From Phanerochaete sordida (lineage: Eukaryota > Basidiomycota > Agaricomycetes > Polyporales > Phanerochaetaceae): a stretch of 64,000 bases of DNA. The stretch's first letter is position 1. Every line of letters starts with the position of its first letter. The stretch lies in contig BPQB01000002.1 in assembly GCA_019973155.2 (NCBI GenBank), forward strand, positions 992,001 through 1,056,000. The letters are read 5' to 3'. Below are positions 10,337 through 20,889 of this stretch, one piece after another. Position numbers and translations under genes: made by a program. The notes under the pieces were generated by a model. The model did no database searches and had not been told where the DNA came from. It was given only the letters and a program-made list of their open reading frames with translations.

Positions 10337-13035
10337 ATGAACTCGAAGACTTCGTCATTACCGCGCTCGAATGTACTCATCCTGGGATCGAATTCGGTGC
10401 AATGTCTATTGCCGTCAACACTTATAGCTCAGGCGGATGCATTGCTAGACAGACATCGGCTCGAGGAGGCTGTGAACCTTGCGGACAGGCAGCTCAAGCG
10501 ACTGCAGTCGAGGGTGTCTGTCGGCCAGGAAGAGGTGCGTGGCAAGCGTATGGCGTGCCTACACTGTTGCTCACCAAAGCTATCCCTCCGTTCTACGCAT
10601 GCGTCGCGCGCGCAGGCCGACGAGCTGCGCTACGTGTACCAGCGCATCGGCTTTCAATGCCTCACGGAGACTCTGTTCGACGACGCGGGCAGACACTTCT
10701 TCACCGGCCACCTTGACCCGCGCGTGCTCATCCGGTACTACCCGGACCTCTGCGGCACGCTGCTTGGCGAAGACGAGAGCGCGGACATCTTCGAAGGCGT
10801 CGTAGAACACATGCCGCCAGAGGACAGCATCGACGACATCAGTGAGTCGCCCCCCAGCCCTCCCCTTCGCGCGCCCGTTCGTAGCGAGTAGCCCCCTCTC
10901 ATCCCCTTCTCCTTCCGTCTCTTCGCCCCGCAACCCCCTTTGCACCTTTGCCACGCGCGTCCCGGGCCCGGTCGGTGTTGTCGTTCCCCGTTGACGCCCC
11001 TCCCGCGCGCGCACATGTCGGGGCTGATAGTTCGCATCAACCTAGTCAGGAACTACTCGCCCCACCTCGCGCCGAACACGAGCACCGCCCCGCCCACCGT
11101 CGAGCTCCGCCAGGTCCTCAACATGGCTGCCGCGGACATGCTCAAGGTCTTCCTGCGCAAGTGGCGCGCGAAGCGCAGGGACGAGGTCAAGGACCGGCGG
11201 GTCAACGAGGTGCGTCGTGCGTCCGTCGCGTGTGTGGGCGCGGCTGCTGACAGGTGCCGGCTGTAGGTGGTCGACACGGTCCTTGGAAGGCTGTACACGG
11301 AGTCGGAGGAGACGACAGACCTGCTCGCGCTCATCGACGGCCCGAACGACATTGTACTTCAAGAGCTCGAGCCGGTATTGATCAAGAGCAGCCGGTATGA
11401 CGCGCTTTGTCGACTATACAAGAACCGTGGAGAGGAAGCCAAGCTTTTGGACGCATGGTCGAAGTAAGCCTCATAGTTCCCTTCGTCATTGCCCACTTGC
11501 TGAGGCCTCATTTCGCAGACTTATTACCGGCGAGTGGATTGACCTGGACGTACACGACCCAATGGCTAGCATGTTCGCATTCCTCAACGAGAAACGCGAC
11601 AAGGCTCTTGCGCATCAGTGGGGCATCTGGCTGCTGAAGTTTGACCAGGATTCGGCGATGCGGGTACGCTTCTGTTTATCTTATGGAACTTTCGACTTTA
11701 TTGGCAAGGATGTCCGCAGTTACTACTCACGGTTGGGCTGGGAAAACGCGTCAAAGGTGGTACCGAGGAAACCGCTCTCCTTCGTCGGATACAGGACACA
11801 GACCCTGTAGCCGCGACGCAGTTCCTCGAGAACTTGGTGTTGAACAGACGGAACGTCGTATGTATTCCTCAGCTTGGGTGGGACTGTGTTACTGAGAGAC
11901 CATTCCGCAGGACCCTGACTGGCACAGCCAGCTAGCGAATGTGTACGTCGACCAGCTACTCTCGTGCTGTGACGATGAGTCCACGTCGAAGCTCTGGCGT
12001 GCGAAAGGTGTGTTACTCGTGACCCGTACTTGACGCAAGTACTGACACATATTCCATAGTTGGATCCTACACCTCTGGCAAAGTTGATGTCCCATTTTTG
12101 TCGTACTTCGCTTCCACGACGCCAGACTCGGACTCAAAACGGACTCGACTACGAACCGCGCTGTTTCTCCAAGGGTCGAAGCTTTACGATCCGGAACCTA
12201 TCAGGCAAAAGCTAGAACAACATGACCAAAAGAAGATGCTTAGTCTAGAGATTGCGGTCGTGCTCGGAAAGGTGCAATCCACTTCGTATGCTCCGTCTTT
12301 CATCTTGCTCAATGTTACCAGCTCGGCCGGCATCGAGAAGCGCTAGGGACGCTTGTGCTCGACCTCCACGATTCTGCTTCAGCCGAGATCTACTGCACGC
12401 TGGGCGGCGCAGTCATCTCTCCCAAGGCCGCGCACGCCCTTGGAGAGCGGTTCAACCTGCAGGCGTGGGCGTCGTTGATCACGCCACTGCCCCTCGCGAA
12501 CAAGGCCACGCCCCTCGAGCGCGAGAAAACAGTGGACGACGGTCTGAAGAAGGAGCTCACGAAGATCCTGCTGGGGGTGTACATGAGCGGCGGGTACGTC
12601 CCCTCCCCCACAACGCCTCGCGCGCGGCTGACCCCGACCACCAGCGAGGCGATGGCCGAGCGCACCGCGGCGCTGCTGAGCGCGCAGGCGATGAACCTCG
12701 ACGTGGACGAGGTGCTCGCGACGGTGCCGCCCGAGTGGCCGCTGCGCGTGCTCTCGTCGTTCCTCGCGCGCTCGTTCCGCCGCTCGCTGCACGCGCACCA
12801 CGAGGCGCTCCTCGTCAAGGCCGTCGCCGCGAGCGAGAACCTCGCCGTCGCAGAGCGCACCTGGGCCGTCCTCCGCGAGGAGGGCGCCGTCATCGAGGAG
12901 GCCGTCGACGGCGACGACGACGTGGGTGAGAAGGTGGACGGGGACGGCGTGGGCCTGGGGGTCAGCCTCGACGAGAAGGCTGGTCTCCGTGCCGCGCATG
13001 GTGGCGAGTCGCCTGTGCAAGTCGACTTGACATGA
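10337..13035 (+). CDS. Vps39/Vps3 (TGFBRAP1-like) tethering subunit lacking the CNH domain
   Basis: Nine exons (10337-10534, 10616-10841, 11031-11209, 11267-11463, 11519-11663, 11720-11857, 11911-12007, 12060-12271, 12322-13035) join to exactly 702 codons. The family tethers endosomes and vacuoles in the HOPS and CORVET complexes. Residues near 15-35 (NVLILGSNSVQCLLPSTLIA) look like the very end of a CNH propeller. Helical repeats with typical text follow: LLDRHRLEEAVNLADRQLKR, SRYDALCRLYKNRGEEAKLL and DPVAATQFLENLVLNRRN. Full-length relatives are about 1000 residues and begin with a CNH domain, which is absent here, while the upstream DNA is repeats and a PKS relic. This is either a 5'-truncated copy or a gene whose upstream exons were displaced. 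The frame is intact to the end. Confidence 0.8.
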
Positions 13036-14298
13036 TGCTCGAGTGTTTTGCGTCATCTGGATGTATCTGTCGCTTCGTTTACGGATCTTCTAATTGGATA
13101 CCACTGTTTCCTGGACGGTATGCATCGTATACTACTATACTGTACAAACGCGCGCCAAGCCACGTCGTCTTGACTTCCCGGTGGAGTCCTGAACTCCGCG
13201 TATAAGAGTATACACACTGTGTCCTACCGATCTCTCTCTCATATCTATGCTCAGGGGACGACCGTAAACTGGTCCAGCGATGATATAGGCGCATGGAGGG
13301 GATACAATAACAGATTCGAGTCGACTCTCCACGAAGGAGACTAGGGGGCCAAAAATTGGACACCTTCCGCTGCAAGCGCAAAGGCGGGTTCCTGCAAATC
13401 GCTCCCACCTGCTCCTCTCGTGCATCAAGCCCTATTGGCAACGGTGGACTTCGGCCCCTGTGGATAGCGTCCACAGGGTTCCCGGAGCAAGACGTCCGTG
13501 CTCCCAGTGGATAATACATTAGGATAACCAAGTCCTCGCAGAGTCAGGATAGCCCGGAGACATCCATGACTCTGCGCAACAACCTAGCCAGTTGCACGGT
13601 GGACGAACCACCTGACTTGGTCTGCCCTTCTTGCCCTGTTTTCTGCGAGTGGAGGACCTGTGTACCATAGTTGCGGATGCAAGGACCTTGCTCGTTAATC
13701 CTGCTCCATTGTGCAAGTAACACAGGTGTATCCAATGTGCTGCCGGTGAGAGCCCAGCCAGAGGCCCCCTGCGAGAGTGACTTCTGCGGCGTTCGAAGAA
13801 CACACGATGCCGATAAGGAGCGGGTGAGGTTGAACGAGAAACTGGCAGTGCGTGCTGGGCGGGCCTTCGTCCTCGCCTCGATGGGTCTTCGGACATGAAA
13901 GGACCCCCAGGCGTAGCAAAGCGCTGCGCGCACTCGCAAATAGGCACCACTGGGGTGTTGTACGTGGCGAGGGTGCGGATGAAGGAGACTGAAGCGGACG
14001 CGTCGTCGCGTCCCCATCCCCAACGAGATCGTAACGCCACACGAGAAGCTCCGACAAGCCAATTCCTCACTCCGCAGCGTATCCAACGAGCGGAGCCACA
14101 AATGCGTGGCACGGGCGTGACGGGCCGCCTGAGCCGACGTCTGGTCGCTGATTCTCATGACCGCATCGTCGACGTCGTGTGCAATTACCGTGGACGAGAC
14201 ACACCCTTGGCCAGAGCGGAACGCCATGTCCGAAACCCACGGCGGCCCTGGGAATGCCACACTCTCACCTTCACCACCATCGCTGACAGTCTGCTGCG
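13036..14298. other. Intergenic, no supported gene
   Basis: Several long open frames overlap on the minus strand (13519-14260) and one on the plus strand (13895-14350). None has a recognisable motif and they occupy the same DNA in different frames, so I do not call a gene. The first ~250 nt would hold the 3' end of the Vps39-like transcript, and the last ~200 nt the promoter of the carboxylesterase. Confidence 0.4.
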
Positions 14299-16319
14299 AT
14301 GGCGCGCGTTCACCTGCAAGAGGAGCTCCTCAAGACCGCCGTGCCGGTGACCGTGGAGACGCGCTTTGGGTTTGTACGCGGTGGACGGGCAGGGAATGGT
14401 GCAGCTGCATTCTTGGGTAAGTCAGCGTGGCACTGCGCATGTGAAGATGCTGACGACGTACCACAGAGGTACCCTACGCGCTGCCTCCGCGTAGATTTCA
14501 GGACCCAGAGCCACTGCCCACGGATTATCAGTATGAAGACAAGGATTACATTCACGAAGCTTCCTGTGAGTAGAGAACAGACTCCAAAGTGCCAGTGATG
14601 TAACCTGTGTGCTGGGTAGACTGTGTCCAACCTCGTAATGACGGCCAAGCTGTCGGTATGTGATACTCTCGTGTCGCATCAGTTGCCCGCTAATAGACAC
14701 GAACAGGAGTCCCTTTTGAAGACAAGGTCGGACTTGGACAGCCCACAGAGAACCCGTACGCTCGCTTCCCTCTCCGTCATGGCTGGTGACTCGGGGAGCT
14801 CACAAGTGCCTGCTAGGCTGTTCGTGAACATCGTCGCACCCCCATCTTTCCCTGCGCAATGCAACTTCCCCGTGAAGGTTTACATTCATGGCGGGTATGC
14901 ACACTGTTCAGCATATATGCGTCAACTTCGATTCACATATCTCGTCACACAGGTTTCTGCAATTTGGGTCTCCTCACGGATTGAGCGGGCAAGCTCAATA
15001 TATCGCTGCCGAGCGTTCGGAAGTCTGGGTCAACATAGGGTATAGATTGTCAGCCTTTGGCTTCCTGGCATGCGACGAGCCCAAGATATCCGGAAACTTC
15101 GGCTTCAAGGATCAGTGGCTCGCCATGCAGTGGATCAAGGAGAACATCTCCGCCTTCGGTGGTGGGTAATATAGCGCATACATGCTACCTGATCTCACTG
15201 GTATGAATTACAGGTGACCCTGCGGACATACAGCTTTACGGACTGTCAGCAGGTGCCCACTCTGTACACCAGCTGCTTCACCATGTCTCGAGACTGCCCG
15301 AAGGCCAAGTCTCGCCGTTCCGCAGCGCTGTGCTGCAGTCAAATGCAATCATGTTTGTCTTCTCAATCTTGCGTTCACCGGACTGCGTTTAACCTGCTCG
15401 CTTCAGTATGCCCCCCAAAGATCCTGCGGGCCTCCGACCCCAGTTCCACGCGCTGTGTCGCGCCGTCGGCCTCGATCCTGCCGCGCCTGACGCCCTCTCG
15501 AAGCTGAGCGACCCCACACATATTTCAGCCTCAGCTATCGTCCGTGCCATTGAGACCGACGCCACCGGGCCGGAGTATGGGACCTTCCGAGGCTGTCTGG
15601 ACGGCGAGTGGTTTGCGACCACGCCCAGCCCCATGGAATGGCAGCGCAGCGGACAGCTCGCACACGCTCTGAAGACGCGGGGCGTTCGCAGCATCGTCGT
15701 GGGTGACCTCACGGAAGAGTGGTATCTGTACTCGATTGCGCATGGCGAGATCCATAGCGTGGAGGAAGTCAAGAGCAACCTGGAGCGGTACTACCCCGCG
15801 GACTTTGTCGGGGCCGTGATGAAGATGTGGGACCCAGTTCCGGAGGGATCCTCGGCCAACTATATGCGGCTTTTTGGCGAGATCGCGGCCACGGCGCAAG
15901 TGCACTGTCCGGTCCGCATTCTGGCGCGCGATCTCATCAACGCAGGCTTCCCGGTACTGCGCTACGAGATTGCGTGGACTCCAGAGCAAGTTCGGCAGTC
16001 GCATGGTCAGTGACCGCGACGTTCGCTGTTCGATAGCGCTGACTGTTTACGTGTGGGCACAGGATATGTCACTCACGCCACTGATCGCTGTTTGTGGGCG
16101 TTCCGACTGCCCGTCCTCGAAGGCGACCAAGTCGCCGTGGCGCGCGCGTGGCTGAACGTCGTCGCGCGCGAAGTCGACGAGCTCGAGGCGCATGGAGGCG
16201 CAAAGCATGCAGCCGGGCAAATTCTTGCATTGACCAAGGATAAGCAGATTGAATGGCAGGACGACAAGCTGTGGGACCTGCATATGAGAATGCTGTCTGC
16301 ACTGCCCGGGGAGAGATGA
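14299..16319 (+). CDS. Type-B carboxylesterase/lipase
   Basis: Nine exons (14299-14416, 14467-14565, 14620-14655, 14707-14755, 14817-14894, 14953-15161, 15214-15352, 15407-16005, 16063-16319) total 528 codons, in the range of the family. The alpha/beta-hydrolase fold is recognised from FGFVRG near the N-terminus, VPYALPPRRFQDPEPLP, LFVNIVAP, the oxyanion-hole motif VKVYIHGG, and GNFGFKDQWLAMQWIKENIS. The nucleophile elbow is GLSAGAHS (family G-x-S-x-G). The later acidic and His members of the triad are not obvious by eye, although a His follows at QSHGYVTHATD. There is no clear signal peptide, so it is probably intracellular. Substrates in this family are carboxylic esters; the specific one cannot be told. 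Confidence 0.9.
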
Positions 16320-17057
16320 TCGGGTTCGACCCGCCGGAGTACGCAGGTGGAGTCACCTCATCTCCTTATCAATGTATGCTGCGTACTGACCCACTGCCTC
16401 CAGATGCACCAATACAATGACAACCCCGCACTTGAAACATGTAAATTAGCTTGTCACCCGTTCGCTGGCAATGCACAGTCGTCGAGCATAGCAAACTATA
16501 GGGCCCCTTGTTCGCGTCCGGGGCGACACGATGACACAGAAGACGTTACTGCGCCCAACAGTGACGTATGTCCGCCATCTTGTTGAGTCTGTGATACCCG
16601 TGCCTTGTTGCGGTGAGCGATTATTGCAACCGGATCATACAGGGGAGGGGGGAGGCGGGCTAGTCGCCGCCTGTCTTTGTGGCGGTGAACGCCAAGGTCG
16701 TCTGGTATGTTTTCCCTCGTGCTCCTTCTGGTAGAAGCCGCTCACCACGGCTTCTGCGCGTGCAGGGCCCGGCAGCATGCAGTCCGCGCTCCTGCGCGCC
16801 CCTTCGAACAGACGATCCCTCACACCGCCTCGGCGCCACAGGCGCTCATCAGGTGGTCAACTGGTCGCAGGTAGACTCGCCGAGGGCGCACGGCAACAGG
16901 GCCCGCCCCTCGATCGCGGCAACACGGGCTGTGTACACTCTATTGGATTCACACGGCTGTCGGCTGTGTTCTCAGGTACGCGGACGCTATAAATACGCGT
17001 CATGAGACGTCTTGTTGCTGTTATTCCCCGACTCCTTCCAACATCTCTGCTTATCCC
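16320..17057. other. Intergenic, promoter of the SPFH gene
   Basis: No gene is visible. The right end holds a TATA box shortly before the next start codon. A G-rich tract (16640-16660) and several weak open frames have no family motif. Confidence 0.5.
16986..16993 (+). promoter_or_regulatory. TATA box of the SPFH gene
   Basis: TATAAATA lies about 65 nt upstream of the ATG at 17058 in an otherwise GC-rich promoter, a spacing seen for several genes in this window. Confidence 0.6.
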
Positions 17058-19237
17058 ATGGACACACTCAGCGTCGCAGACAATACCACCGTCGTGGGCG
17101 GCCCGTCCTCTGCTATGGGGGACGCCGACTTCCTGAAGAAGTCCCCGCAGGTCCCGACCAGCTTCTCGGCACCCCGGGCGACGAGCCAGACCGGCATGAA
17201 GACCTTTGTCGATGGCACGGACTACCTCGACGCGAACAGGCACTTCTTCGTCAAGATCGGAAAGGATGGCCTCATCGCTGCGCTGAACAACCTCGATCTG
17301 CAGCTCAGGAATGTTCGTGTACGCGTTGATTGCAGGGTGTGCTCTCGCTAATGTTCGTTCGGCAGGCCTCACGGACACATATTCTGTCCCACAAACACCC
17401 TATTTCTTGGGTCGGTCGGGAGATCACGCCTGGACAACTCGGTCTGATCAACCACGGTGGTCTTCCGAAACTCCTCACGCGCCCCGGACGCTACCCTGGC
17501 TTTCCGCTCCGTAACTGGTGGGCAAGAGAGTGGTGTGGCACGCAAGGATGTACGCGCGTCGGTCTCCCTCTGTGGAGCACAAAAAGCTAACATGTTGACA
17601 GTGTCAGATACGGTGATCTCGTTCCAGGGCCTCACCGTCGTGCAGGTCTCGCAGAACCAGGCTGCAGTCGTGTCCGACCCGCAGAACCAAATCTTCGTCA
17701 TCAAGAATTCGGGCTTCGTCGCATATGCAGTCGAGGGCTCCTACGACGTTCTCGCGATAATAGACCAGACGCATTTGGCGCACCAGGTCGTGGATCACAC
17801 AACGAACTCGGTCCTGGGATGGAAAGAAGAGGTCACCATGCCTAGTGCGCTTGCTGGTGGTAAGCGCAAGGAATATGTTGTTGCTCTGTTGTACGCGCAC
17901 CATACTGTTATGCTCGGGAAACAAAGACTGACTGCTTGTTTCTCCAGCTTGAATATCCCTGCGAACAACTGCGCTATCCTGCAGAAGGGCGATGAGCTGG
18001 AACTTCTTCCCGCTGGGCAACACTACATCACGAACCCTAATATCACCTTGCGCGGGATGTACACTCTTGGCGAGAACCAGATAGAGATGCCTACCAAAGA
18101 CATGTCAGTATCGCGCATTTCTTTCTCTAGTCTTTCTAACGTTGGCGGATAGTTTTACCCGCGATCAAGTCCCCGTTAGCTTGACTATCTATCTCAAGTG
18201 GCAGCTCATAGAACCTCTGAAGGTATGTTTGCTTCGTTCGGAACGTATATGACAGCTTGCTGATCGCCGTCTCAGCTCGCTACGCATGGCTACAACACCC
18301 CTTACGACGCACTCAGGGACAAGACGCAGTCGATCTTGACGCAGATCGTCGCTCATCGTATGTACTCATAGGGTCTGAGCCGTAAATGATGCTGACGAAG
18401 ACCAGTCGACTACAGTTCCATGGTGAAACAGCGCTCCTTGGGACCTGATCTCGACGACGATACAGACCCATCATCAGTCTTCCTCGATGCCCTCCGCACG
18501 CGTGCCATGGATGATCTACATGCTGCGGCCCTGGAGTACGGTATCGTCGTGAAGGATCTTGGTACGATGTTCCTCGTAAACTCCTGACTATCTTGTTCTC
18601 ACGCAATTGGTTCTGCGTGCAGCTGTCATCGACCGTCAGTTCAAGGGCGAGATCGCAGCCACTATGGACAAGCTGACTACGAGGGCACTCCAGGCCCAGG
18701 TGGAGGCAGCAGTGCGTATCTATCCGTACTTGACCTCATTGTCTGCCATGCTGACTTGCATCATAGAACGTCGACAGGGAGAACAGCAACAAGATTAAAC
18801 AAGAACAGGGTGCTCTCGCTGTTGCACGTGTGAAGGCTGAAGCCCGCAACGTAAGCAGCGCATTGTCCAAACTGTCCCTCGAAAAGCTTACTAACTTTGT
18901 GCGACAGACCCAAGCAGACGCCGAGGCGTACAGCGTCGTCGCAGCCGCCAAGGCGCAGGCGCAGAGGCTTCAAATCGAGGCTGAGGCGCAGGCAAAGGCG
19001 ACTCGACTCGCTGCAGAAGCTGAGTCCGAGGCCGTCAGGATCAAGGCGGAGGCCGACACGAGAGTTCAGGACCAGTTCGCGCGCGAGATGGAGTTCCGGA
19101 GGATGGAGGTCTCCCGCGTGAAGGCATTCGGTTCTAGGACCGTGTTCGTGCCCACCGACGGCCTCGGAGCACAGATGGCGAACTCGATGTCAGTCGGAAT
19201 GGCAGCCGGCATGGGCGCGAATGCGAAGCCGTTTTAG
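17058..19237 (+). CDS. SPFH/band-7 (flotillin/prohibitin-like) membrane scaffold protein
   Basis: The model 17058-17312, 17366-17549, 17602-18103, 18153-18222, 18276-18357, 18406-18561, 18623-18711, 18767-18850, 18908-19237 gives 584 codons. SPFH proteins assemble into membrane-bound oligomers that organise lipid domains. Features are GREITPGQLGLINHGG, FQGLTVVQVSQNQAAVVSD, the SPFH core LNIPANNCAILQKGDELELL with AGQHYITNPN, FTRDQVPVSLTIYLKWQL, and ALRTRAMDDLHAAALEYGI. A long Ala/Glu-rich coiled coil (about residues 440-530) ends in QFAREMEFRRMEVSRVKAFG. One oddity is a segment at 17860-17947 that has every mark of an 88-nt intron (GTAAGC, CTGAC branch site, TTTCTCCAG), yet splicing it would break the frame. 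It is kept as coding here. Confidence 0.87.
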
Positions 19238-20889
19238 TACCAGCTTCTTTGACAAGATACCTTCACTCTCTTTGATACCCTATACCGGATAACTCTAACG
19301 TAAATCCTAATCATCACAAGAGCTTTGACAGACATATATATTTCTACCACGAACCTTGAAAAGTTGATGGTGAGTTGCGGAAGTGGAGGAAGAGCGAATG
19401 TGCTAAAGCAGGGTGGTGGACAACATATTCCAGCATCCACCGCACGTGCTGCGCGAGACTTCAGTGTTCCTCCAAGTGCCACCTTTATGACCTGCACGGA
19501 CCTACTACTTTGCTGATACACGCAGTGGAGACAAAAGCAAGATACTATTCGACGAGCTACTCTGTCCACTGTACAGTTCGCCCTGTGTTGGTGAAGGTTG
19601 GTGAGCGCCGAATGTCCACGGGTGATCTGCACGGATTTCTCACGTTGCTCTGAATTCGTCCATCGAATTTCACAAGATGCGCGGAGAACGCGTGCAAGAC
19701 GGCGTCACTGGGATCACGAGTGCTCCTGCGGAGATGCCCAGCATAGAATGCGATGATTTCTACATCGTCCATGCGCCGTATCACCCCGACGAAGGGGCGC
19801 TCATTTTGCTCTTGCCTCGATTCATGTCATCCAGGGTTAGCGATATCGCCGTACGTCGTGTGTATTTCCCTGCGCCCGACCCGAGTCGGAGACAGCGTAG
19901 GTACTGAGCGCATGCATTGGATGATGCATTGCTCCCGAATCTCGATGCAACATGGTGCGTGCACTCTTCTGCCCTCTCAACTAGTGTTTGCCTAATGCTA
20001 TTTATCCCGCTCTAATTTTTCAGCAATACCTTCGCATTGTAGCAATACATGAACTGCGGCCCACATCGCTCTGCTTGCGGCTCTCGAATTGCGGCCCTTG
20101 TTGCACTGCTTTGTGTTTCTCGGGTCGCTCATTCCTCCTCGAACATCTGGGTCTGCTCAGCTGTCGAGGCCTAGCGCTGTGGAGTGCTTACACGCTCATA
20201 TGTATCTAGGCTCATGCACTCATGTCCGGCATCCCAGCTAACCACAGAACGATAGACCGCCCTGCCGCAATTTACGCTACAGGGCGTTCACGCTCCGCCC
20301 GAGATGCGAGCGCGATCTCGCCCTGTCATTGGCTGGTCAGCCTCGCTCCATCGCTCGCTCCTCGTCCGCTCCAGCTCGGCAGCCACGGCTCCAGCGAACG
20401 ACGGCTCTGATGCGTGGCGGGGTTTCAAACCCTTGAGCTGGAAATTGTCGAGGAGCGGTCTAACGTTCTGTGGTTAGCTGCCAAGGTGCTTCGTGGGGTT
20501 CTCCATCACGCTCGCCTTCCCGCATCGGGCCCAGGCGTGTAGCGAGAAGCGACAGCGTCGGAACTCGCTACGTGTATAACTTTTCCGACACGGGACATAC
20601 CAGCGGCAACCTAGGGTCTTCTCAGAGTGTTTGGCGAGATCATTCCAATATCATGCACTGCGCGCACACATCATGCCCGTGGGGCGACAGCCAGAGGCAG
20701 GACCACTGCTCGGAAACTTTATCAAAGGTAAGCGTCCTCGTGCTGCACTTCTCGCGGGCCAACTCAATCATTTCTTGGGCTTCGCCCTGCATATATTCAG
20801 GCCCTTCCGCCTAAGGATGCCCCCGCGCGAACACCCCGTGTCCCCTTTCGCTGCCGCTCTTCATCGCACGCGGTGTTCCTTACCGCATA
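19238..20889. other. Intergenic, no supported gene
   Basis: Short open frames only. A tRNA-like B-box word (GGTTTGAAACC on the minus strand, near 20410-20425) with a TTAGACC-type stretch about 40 nt upstream hints at another degenerate polymerase III-type repeat around 20405-20490. A weak TATA-like word (catatattc, 20790-20800) precedes the MFS start by about 95 nt. Confidence 0.4.

Noticed and set aside
12252..13056. Frames in other registers over the last Vps39-like exon
   Set aside because: The exon is fixed by the splice phase of the eight exons before it and by family text (LGRHREALGTLVLDLHD); the others are GC-driven shadows.
13519..14260. Two minus-strand frames of about 200-240 codons
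   Set aside because: They overlap each other in different frames and a plus-strand frame. They have no motif, no credible introns and a composition as expected for GC-rich non-coding DNA.
20405..20490. A functional tRNA on the minus strand
   Set aside because: Only the B-box-like word GGTTTGAAACC and a short T-stem are present. The rest does not fold into a cloverleaf, so it is noted only as a possible repeat.
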